DNA of 63,111 bases from Nemertoderma westbladi. Lineage: Eukaryota > Xenacoelomorpha > Nemertodermatida > Nemertodermatidae. The notes under the pieces were generated by a model. That model searched no databases, was not told where the DNA came from, and saw nothing but the letters and a program-made list of their open reading frames with translations. The translations under genes and the position numbers were made by a program. This document shows positions 47,495 to 57,700 of this stretch, piece by piece (the first letter of the stretch is position 1; every line of letters starts with the position of its first letter). The DNA lies in NCBI GenBank assembly GCA_032718475.1, contig JAUCBJ010003679.1:1-63111 (forward strand), in the 5' to 3' direction.

Positions 47495-48840
47495 ATCTTC
47501 ATATATTTATTTCGTAGAATATAAGAATTAATTGCTTCAAATAGATTTGTAAGTTATATTAATTTACCACTCTCTCAGTAATAATTGTCAAAATACCTGC
47601 TTGTAAACCTTCAAAAAATATTACTGTAATAGCGAAATATTGTTCAAAAACTTAAAATGATATCTTTCTCAGATGTGTAACCACTTTATAAAGTATCATA
47701 GAATATATAAGTCTTATTATTAAAGGGGTAAGTTTTAAGTTTTTGTAAAACATGTTGAAGGCAGGCCCACCATTTGATGCATACTGAGTGGCAGAAAGTA
47801 CCTAGGCAAGACAATGGGATGTCAAAGAGAGCCTTGGAGAGTGGCCCACAAAACGATCTCTGTAACTAGTAGCTGTAGCTTTGGACCCAGATGGGGCCTT
47901 TTTATATACTATGGGGGTTTCCGTGTTGCTGAAAGGAACGTACTTCTTTCTACAAGTGGATTCCTACTTGTAGTGTACAGGAAAAACCCAAGTCAACATT
48001 TTGCGCAGAAAATAAAATAAAACCTAAACTTATAAATCTGGAACAATATAGACTTCACCATGAATTTCAAACCGCCTAATAAAATATATACAACATGCTG
48101 GGAATCCTGGTACAGGATGGCCAGCACTGTGTAGTGCAATACCAGAAAATGATAAATCCCAGAGAAACGACATACACACCACCGCGCTCAGACCATACAA
48201 TTTGTGTTTACCACCTTAAATTCCTAAAATTTTCGTAAAGATATCAATATTAACGTCAACAAAACTGCCAACTCTATAGAAAGTTAGCAAGGAAGCCACT
48301 GGTTTGGCTGTCATAAATTGTAGTTTGCCAAGACATAGTTTTTAAGACTGCCTAAAAAGGCACAGCAATTTGTGCAGCTTGAATAGTCGGCACTCATGGA
48401 AACAATTATTATCCGCCCCGCCTCCCTGTCAACTCGCCAACACTCTCTAGCTTTGTTTCCTTGGGAAGCAGACAGGCATATAATTGGTTATCCCCTTGAT
48501 GGTCGACGGCTCGAGGTGGCCAATAGATCTGAGAAGTTGTTGGATTGGGTGATACCTGAGGGTGGCCACCAGAATGAGAGGATGTTATACAGGTCGATCA
48601 GTCCTTGGTCGCAGCGGTGTCTGCAGGGTGATGCTCGTTTCTGAACTGACCTCCAGGTCATCCTTACAACGAAGTTGGTGTACTGCAGTTTCTACCGGCT
48701 CATTTGGCATTTATTATCACATCATCGGCTATTTTGTATTTTTCATTCAATGGGAATTCGACACTAAACTGGACACGATTAAAAACTTTTAGTCAAAATA
48801 CATTGGCGAATCCCACCGCTCCTTACACACTCCTGACCTT

Positions 48841-48900
48841 CAGATATACGCCAGGTAAGAGTGTCAGACTTCCGACCTGAAGGTCACCAGTTCGATACCA
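48841..48900 (+). other. tRNA-like sequence, probably a SINE head or tRNA relic
   Basis: GCCAGGTAAGAGTGTCAGAC resembles an A-box/D-arm region. CAGACTTCCGACCTGA could form an anticodon stem-loop. AGTTCGATACC resembles a B box (GGTTCGANNCC). The acceptor stem does not pair well, so a functional tRNA is unlikely. Confidence 0.35.
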
Positions 48901-50344
48901 CCTTGATCAATTTTGAAAAAATAAAAAATAAAATTTTGAAAAAAAAATCTGTTTTAATGATATTTCCCCTTGTGTCACCATTAGCGCTTCCAAATTCTGA
49001 GAACTGATAGTAAATACAGCCTAGGAAGTCCCTCGCCCTCGAAGTATTAAAAAAAACTAATAACAAACTATAAGTATAATAATAAATTAATTAACGAGGT
49101 AGTTTATTTATCGACCTTCAGACAATGAATGATACAGTTTTTAATACTGGCACAATGCAACATGTTGTAAAAAATTAAAACTCTACACATTTCATCATTA
49201 CAGTGAAAATGAAACGAAATAAAAAAAGAGGCCTGTTTCAAATGCATAATAAATGAAAATTAACAAGATAGCCCAATAATTAATTAACATCGTAATTAAC
49301 AATAATACACAACAAATTAACAACAAAGGTTATTGATCGGAAATCTTATGATCCCATGCCCGGTACCTAATGTCTCATGGTGAATCATTCTCTATTACAC
49401 CAATGATCCACTGGTAGTCATCATAAGTCTTGTTAAAATAAATATAAAATGAGTCTGACATGTAAACGAACACCATTTTATGACGGATTTGTGAGGTAGG
49501 TCAACAAAAGATGGAACATGGACATGATCACTTTCGAGACCCATGGGTCGTAATTTACAACTTACGAAACACGGCAACTGAAACATAAAAGTTTAAGGTC
49601 TGATGATTGACGATTTTATGAATTCATCATAATCTAGGCACAAACCGGGAGCATTGTTCTGTTACTAATTAATATTTATTAGATGAGCCAGAAGTTTCTC
49701 TAAAAATCACACTGTGATTCCGTGATCAAAGCTATGCATATTAAATGCAACGCACAATGACAATTATTAATTATATAAGAGGTTAGTATAATGTATCAGG
49801 GACAGGATATAAACGATACGAAGTAGGATTTTCGTATTTCACATCTTCGCATCCAAATTCGTATATGTACATATTTACTTTTCGTATTTCGTATCGAATT
49901 TTTTATTTTTTTATTTTTCCGGAATATAAATAGACTGAAATGTAGCGAAAAACCCCCATAATCCATACCAGCAGTACAGCTGCATGTATACAATGGGAAT
50001 GTGCTGACATGGTAATGTTTAGGCCTATTATTAGGTCCTGTATTGCATAAAGTAGCCAGTCTAGTCGCACTGTTGCCCTCCTAACAAGCAAAGTAAAATG
50101 TTGAGGGCTTTATTTATAGTATTTTTTTTATATTAGGTATTTTATTTAGAATTAGAATATACTGGAACATTGAAATTAAAAAATATTTGTCTCAAGATTT
50201 AAATGATTTTCTAAGTTTAATACAAATTAAATACATTTTTTAATCAACTCTTATCAAATATAATACGAAAAAAATACGAAACATTTTCGTATTTCGTGTC
50301 GTATAGCTTGGATTTTTCTATTGTATGGTATTTTCTAAAAATCA

Positions 50345-50413
50345 GATTCGTATCGTATCGTATCGTATCGTATCGTATCGTATCGTATCGTATCGTATCG
50401 TATCGTATCGTAT
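50345..50413. repeat. (TATCG)n microsatellite
   Basis: About 13 perfect copies of the pentamer. The flanks (49,815-49,900 and 50,262-50,310) hold scattered CGTATTTCGTATCG words in the same composition, suggesting an older, decayed expansion. Confidence 0.9.
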
Positions 50414-51386
50414 CATGCACCTGATCCGACACAATAAATATAGTCATAGAAATACAGAAAAATATGAGTACAATGACATTGTAAGCAATGGGCATGAATA
50501 ATTCTATGTAACAAAAAAATAATTAGTCATTAATAATACTCAACAACTTCTACCTTATATAACTAAAAAAGTCGAGTTAAATAGCCTATATTATTTTAAT
50601 CAATAATTCAAATAAATAATAAAATAATATGATAGTAGGTAATTAAGTAACTGTGGATATATACCGGTAAATTATTAAGTGCATAGAATAAATATTGCAT
50701 AGATGTGCACAGACATACCAATATTCAATGGTAATATAGAATGAGTTTGAAACAACCAAAAAATTTGAAAAATTATTAACTTAAAATATTATTCCGTTTA
50801 GTTCAGTTTCAGCAATGTCAGTTTCTTTCATGGTTATCTTTATATAGTCTGTTCCCAAACTACCTTCCGCAAGAGTAAACAAAAATTACAAGCACTAGAA
50901 CTGATGGTATACACTATATAGAGCCCCCATTAACTACAAATTATTCAACCAATCTGGATGACTCTAATTAAATACTGATTTCAGGAATAATAAAATACAC
51001 AATATCGAAATAATAACTATTTGATTTTTTTTTTACTATTTGAAAAGTTGCACGGAAAACAGTATGGAGTCGGTTTACTCGCCGAGCGCAGCGAGGCAAG
51101 TAAAATAGACGAGTACTTTTATCAACGTGATAGAAAATGTTTCATTTGGAAAAGTCGTCGATAGCGATGTTTGATATGCTGACAGCCACCTGTACAACAG
51201 CACAGAATACGAATATGAAACTAAAATTTGACAATAGCTGTTGTACCGGTACACTTGGTTCACATAATGTAATACTGTGGGCGTAAAAAAAAGTGTGAGC
51301 GGACAAAAAAGTTAAAGTTGATTTTTTTGACAAATTTTTGACGCTGTTGAAACTGACAGAGGAAATAAACGTTTCATATAATTACT

Positions 51387-51392
51387 TTATTT
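51387..51392 (-). promoter_or_regulatory. candidate poly(A) signal of the BMP gene
   Basis: AATAAA on the minus strand (context GTGAAATAAAGTAAT), about 240 bases after the TAG stop at 51,633. Confidence 0.45.
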
Positions 51393-51632
51393 CACGCCGT
51401 GATATATAGCACCCCATACTAGCCCATTATTGAGTTTTGAGTTTACATTATTTCATGGCGTATGTAACGCCGCCTTGAAAATAAAGAAATATTACTCAAT
51501 TTTTTTGGTTTATGAGTCGCATAATGAAATAAATATTCACAGTGATTATCTGACAACATATGCCTGCAGCTGATATACCTGTGCGAGTTTGTTGACCATG
51601 ATAGTGACTTATTGTTTCGATTCCTCTGGTTA

Positions 51633-51761
51633 CTAGTGACAACCGCAGCTGATGACGGACATCTCCTTGTAGAGGCGAAGGACAACGTTCTGTGTGTCGT
51701 CGAAGTAAAGAATACTGATCTCGTCAAAAGCATTTGGAACACAGCAGGCGCCGGGGATTCG
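51633..51761 (-). CDS. BMP5-8-like: BMP exon 8 (last)
   Basis: Acceptor CGTATCTTAG with a TTCTAAC branch-like motif about 25 bases upstream. Encodes residues 403-444, [20 protein letters not shown] through the terminal SCGCH, then TAG. Contains four of the seven knot cysteines. Confidence 0.93.
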   Translation of the reverse strand, partial: RIPGACCVPNAFDEISILYFDDTQNVVLRLYKEMSVISCGCH

Positions 51762-54700
51762 CTAAGATACGAAAGATACAATGTTAGAATGAAGATGCAC
51801 AGATGCATAGATTACAATGAAGATACAGAACTAACCCCGGGGTTCATTATATGGACCAGAGTCTGTACTATAGCGTGATTGGTTGATAACTAACCCCTGG
51901 GTTCATTATATGGACCAGAGTCTGTACTATAGCGTGATTGGTTGATAACTAACCCCTGGGTTCATTATATGGACCAGAGTCTGTACTATAGCGTGATTGG
52001 TTGATAACTAACCCCTGGGTTCATTATATGGACCAGAGTCTGTACTATAGCGTGATTGGTTGATAACTAACCCCTGGGTTCATTATATGGACCAGAGACT
52101 GTACTATAGCGTGATTGGTTGATAACTAACCCCTGGGTTCATTATATGGACCAGAGTCTGTACTATACCGTGATTGGTTGATAACTAACCCCTGGGTTCA
52201 TTATATGGACCAGAGTCTGTACTATAGCGTGATTGGTTGATAACTAACCCCTGGGTTCATTATATGGACCAGAGTCTGTACTATAGCGTGATTGGTTGAT
52301 AACTAACCCCTGGGTTCATTATATGGACCAGAGTCTGTACTATAGCGTGATTGGTTGATAACTAACCCCGGGATCAATATATGGACCAGAGTCTGTACTA
52401 TAGCGTGATTGGTTGATAACTAACCCCTGGGTCCATTATATGGACCAGAGTCTGTACTATAGCGTGATTGGTTGATAACTACCCCCTGGGTTCATTATAT
52501 GGACCAGAGTCTGTACTATAGCGTGATTGGTTGATAACTACCCCCTGGGTTCATTATATGGACCAGAGTCTGTACTATAGCGTGATTGGTTGATAACTAC
52601 CCCCTGGGTTCATTATATGGACCAGAGTCTGTACTATAGCGTGATTGGTTGATAACTAACCCCAGGGTTCATTATATGGACCAGAGTCTGTACTATAGCG
52701 TGATTGGTTGATAACTAACCCCGGGATCAATATATGGACCAGAGTCTGTACTATAGCGTGATTGGTTGATAACTAACCCCTGGGTTCATTATATGGACCA
52801 CAGTCTGTACTATAGCGTGATTGGTTGATAACTAACCCCTGGGTTCATTATATGGACCAGAGTCTGTACTATAGCGTGATTGGTTGATAACTAACCCCTG
52901 GGTTCATTATATGGACCACAGTCTGTACTATAGCGTGATTGGTTGATAACTAACCCCTGGGTTCATTATATGGACCAGAGTCTGTACTATAGCGTGATTG
53001 GTTGATAACTAACCCCGGGATCAATATATGGACCAGAGTCTGTACTATAGCGTGATTGGTTGATAACTAACCCCTGGGTTCATTATATGGACCAGAGTCT
53101 GTACTATAGCGTGATTGGTTGATAACTAACCCCTGGGTTCATTATATGGACCAGAGTCTGTACTATAGCGTGATTGGTTGATAACTAACCCCTGGGTTCA
53201 TTATATGGACCAGAGTCTGTACTATAGCGTGATTGGTTGATAACTAACCCCTGGGTTCATTATATGGACCAGAGTCTGTACTATAGCGTGATTGGTTGAT
53301 AACTAACCCCTGGGTTCATTATATGGACCAGAGTCTGTACTATAGCGTGATTGGTTGATAACTAACCCCTGGGTTCATTATATGGACCAGAGTCTGTACT
53401 ATAGCGTGATTGGTTGATAACTAACCCCTGGGTTCATTATATGGACCAGAGTCTGTACTATAGCGTGATTGGTTGCGTTCATCTTGCTGTTCATTGGGAA
53501 CACACACTGCCCGTCACAGAAACCCGCCTTAAAATCATCCGGGGCAACTATCCAATCCTGAAAAAATCAAAGTAAAAATAAGCCGATGGAAAAAACATCA
53601 ATTAGATTAGACACCCAGTGTAAACAAACATGACGTAAAAGATAAGACTACGTTGTACAATGAAAGTTGTTTCCGTATCTGGGCAATGTGAGATATAGTT
53701 TAGGGTTAGGCCAGTTTAGATATAAACATACAGCGAACGAGACGGGGGGGGGGAAGTTATAATTCGTCTTATATGTTAAATTACCAATTGAGGAAAAAGG
53801 CACAGGTTAGTGACACGTGTATTTCTAATCAAAACAATGGACGATAGCCAATAGCATCCTCAGGTTACTGTACTGTTTCGTTTTTTCCAGTAATCACGTA
53901 GGGCGAGCCACGAAGTTGGCGGAGCCTTAGCGAACTGACACTGTTAGGCGGGTTGGCAATAGTTGTTGTTGTCGACACTCACTATTTTGACAAGCTAATA
54001 ATTTGGTTGCATTTCATTTAGCTGTCGAGTTGAAAATTTGCTGGCAACAATAAGAAACGAGAGTTGATATTTTTCAGAGACTTCAGCCACCACCAGTTTA
54101 ACAGTAGCCCGCTGGAGGGCTACATGTCTAAACATTAAATTTCCTCTCATTTCTTTGCTATTAATCCGTTCAGGATAAAACTTCGCGGATACAGTGTTCG
54201 ACCATCCATAGGCTGCGTTTCTGTGGGTGCGCTAATCCATCTGCAGTTCTCCAGTCTACCGCTAGTGGGTTGAATGAAAACCTTCAGCCATTTCGTATTA
54301 TTGTTTATTATCCTTCTTCCTGATTGATACCTGACACATATATTCTAGACCTCAGACTGAGTTTTTGTGAGATCTTAAATCGACTGCTGTTATCCAGTCT
54401 CCACTTGGTGGTAAAGTGAATAGGGGAGATCTGCGTATATTTTGTTAAGTTTTATTTCACGTGCTGCGCGAAGGCCACACTTCGTGTGTTATTTGCGTCT
54501 ATTTACTACTGGACGGCGATTAATTTTTGACTGCGTCCAAACCCCCCACCCCCAACATCTGCAATGAACAACATGAAATTAATAGTTTACAATCAATATA
54601 TTTATTACCTCCCATTTGAGATCCCTGAAGGTGACTGTGAGTGGCCGAACACTACATGGTTCCAGACTGGGTCGGTACTTCCTAGAAGGCTTCCCCTTGT

Positions 54701-57700
54701 ATCGTTTACTGTTGTTGTTGCGAGATCGGGTCGACCTGAGATAAAATCAATCTAATTAATAACGAAGAACCGACATGTACCAGAGCAATTCGGTTCTTTT
54801 CGATGGAATCCAAAATCCCGATGTGACCATATTATCAACATTTAAAGCTTATTAATTGCAGTTTTGTCATTGCCATGCGGTCCCCAATGTACTAAAGTTG
54901 TCCTTAGAGCTGCAAGGGGATCCCGATGGAAAATATCGGGATTTTTCGGGATTTGCTATATCTAAATTTCTATGCCCTACACGTTAAAATTTGTAAAATT
55001 GTATAAAAATGTACAATTTTTGCCAACAACTAAAATAATGAATTATAAAATTAAAGATATAATTTATTGAAACATTTGCTGCTTTTATCGAACATGATAA
55101 ACAATTTTATGTGGCAGCGATTCAGTCAGACTGCAGTTGTAGATTATAAAAAATGGTGCAGAAATTATATTAAAAACGTACATGTAAAATGAAATACGTA
55201 CGTGGGAAATAAACTGCGAATGTGAACCATTTAATAAAAATATCAGTGGAGTGGACATTTGTACATATCTAGGCATTTTTTAGTACATGAGATTTCTCTG
55301 TTTATTTTACTCGTATAAAGAGGGAAGGGAATTGGCTATTTTAAAGGGCTATTTTAAGTTTTGGATGAGTATGGCTGCAATAAAATTAAAAATCCCGATC
55401 CCGAATCCCGATAATTGTGGATCCCGTTGCAACACTAGTCCTTATTAAGGTATAGACTTACCTCCGACTCCGGGATGGTTCTTGTGCGACAGCCGACATT
55501 ACTAGCGGTCGGTTGTTATGGAGATAGGCTGATAGGAAGGGTTTCAGATGGTCTGGGGTCGCGACGTCATTCTCTGATATCCCTATATCGTTTGGGTTGA
55601 ACCGCTCCAGACCTGGAAGGGGCAAACTAGGTAACTAAGGGGGTTTCGCTATAGCAACGGGTGCACAAAGTCCCATAGCTTTACAATGTTGTAGTCGAAA
55701 GTGTGTAGGGCGAGTCAAAACTGAGAGCAATCAGCGAACTGTTATAATTATACGTGTGGGGGTGTCAGGGGGTTGGTGTGTCAGTGTGTGGGGGTGTCAG
55801 GGGGGTTGGTGTGTCAGTGTGTGGGGGTGTCAGGGGGGTTGGTGTGTGGGGGTGTCAGGGGGGTTGGTGTGTCAGTGTGTGGGGGTGTCAGGGGGGTTGA
55901 TGTGTCAGTGTGTGGGGTGTCAGGGGGATTGGTGTGTCAGTGTGTGGGGGTGTCAGGGGGGTTGGTGTGTCAGTGTGTGGGGGTGTCAGGGGGGTTGGTG
56001 TGTCAGTGTGTGGGGGTGTCAGGGGGGTTGGTGTGTGGGGGTGTCAGGGGGGTTGGTGTGTCAGTGTGTGGGGGTGTCAGGGGGGTTGATGTGTCAGTGT
56101 GTGGGGTGTCAGGGGGATTGGTGTGTCAGTGTGTGGGGGTGTCAGGGGGGTTGGTGTGTCAGTGTGTGGGGGTGTCAGGGGGGTTGGTGTGTCAGTGTGT
56201 GGGGGTGTCAGGGGGGTTGGTGTGTGGGGGTGTCAGGGGGGTTGGTGTGTCAGTGTGTGGGGGTGTCAGGGGGGTTGATGTGTCAGTGTGTGGGGTGTCA
56301 GGGGGATTGGTGTGTCAGTGTGTGGGGGTGTCAGGGGGGTTGGTGTGTCAGTGTGTGGGGGTGTCAGGGGGGTTGGTGTGTCAGTGTGTGGGGTGTCAGG
56401 GGGGTTGGTGTGTCAGTGTGTGGTTGTGTCAGGGGGGTTTGTGTGTCAGTGTGTGGGGGTGTCAGTGTGTGGGGGTGTTAGGGGGGTTGGTGTGTCAGTG
56501 TGTGGGGGTGTCAGGGGGGTTGGTATGTCAGTGTGTGGGGGTGTCAGGGAGGTTGGTGTGTCAGTGTGTGGGGTGTCAGGGGGGTTGGTGTGTCAGTGTG
56601 TGGGGGTGTCAGGGGGGTTGGCGTGTCAGTGTGTGGGGGTGTCAGGGGGGCTGGTGTGTCAGTGTGTGGGGGTGTCAGGGGGGTTGATGTGTCAGTGTGT
56701 TGGGGTGTCAGGGGGGTTGGTGTGTCAGTGTGTGGGGGTGTCAGGGGGGTTGGTGTGTCAGTGTGTGGGTGTGTCAGGGGGGTTGGTGTGTCAGTGTGTG
56801 GGGGTGTCAGGGGGGTTGGTGTGTCAGTGTGTGGGGGTGTCAGGGGGGCTGGTGTGTCAGTGTGTGGGGGTGTCAGGGGGGTTGATGTGTCAGTGTGTTG
56901 GGGTGTCAGGGGGGTTGGTATGTCAGTGTGTGGGGGTGTCAGGGAGGTTGGTGTGTCAGTGTGTGGGGTGTCAGGGGGGTTGGTGTGTCAGTGTGTGGGG
57001 GTGTTAGGGGGGTTGGTGTGTCAGTGTGTGGGGGTGTCAGGGGGGCTGGTGTGTCAGTGTGTGGGGGTGTCAGGGGGGTTGATGTGTCAGTGTGTTGGGG
57101 TGTCAGGGGGGTTGGTGTGTCAGGGGGGTTGGTGTGTCAGTGTGTGGGTGTGTCAGGGGGGTTGGTGTGTCAGTGTGTGGGGGTGTCAGGGGGGTTGGTG
57201 TGTCAGTGTGTGGGAGTGTCAGGGGGGTTGGTGTGTCAGTGTGTGGGGGTGTCAGGGGGGTTGGTGTGTCAGTGTGTGGGTGTGTCAGGGGGGTTGGCGT
57301 GTCAGTGTGTGTGTTTCGGAACCCAAGACATAACTAGCCAGTAGACACAGTGTAATTATATTTGTTCGCTAAGAAGACTTGCATATTTTGCTGCATGAAG
57401 GCCCCAGTCGAGTTATGGTGATGGAAAAGTTAAATGATATTTATAAATAATATGAATCATCAGTTTACGATGACTAAAATGACGACTATGTGGCTGACCC
57501 TAAACCAAAAAATTAACGATATATTGGATACACAGCAACCCAGGTACATCGAATGAAGTTACATTCTTCTACGAACATTATATTAATAATTTGTCTAGCA
57601 AGAAGTTATTAGTAGATTAAGACCAGTGAATCTATAGGAGTAAGGTAGGTGGTAGGAGTTGATCCACAGTCTAGTCACTGATCGTGGGTTTATCTACGGG

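Larger units (their letters stand above)
47495..51386. other. intergenic, no gene recognised
   Basis: Spacer between the aerolysin-like gene and the BMP gene. Holds a tRNA-like stretch (about 48,841-48,900), a TATCG microsatellite and scattered dispersed repeats. The frames around 48,396-48,792 are GC-richer but show no motif. Confidence 0.5.

Noticed and set aside
48396-48792. Overlapping plus-strand ORFs of 82 and 76 codons
   Set aside because: No motif, no splice support and no second copy; composition alone is not enough.
51612-51878. Plus-strand ORF of 88 codons and minus-strand ORF of 121 codons over the BMP last exon
   Set aside because: Both are shadows of BMP exon 8 in other frames; the exon frame ends in SCGCH and fits the splice phases.
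55756-57344. Several long plus-strand ORFs (up to 304 codons) of Gly/Val/Cys/Ser-rich repeats
   Set aside because: They arise because the 33-bp repeat unit is divisible by three and lacks stops in more than one frame. The array lies in an intron of the minus-strand BMP gene, and there is no start context or conserved non-repeat part.
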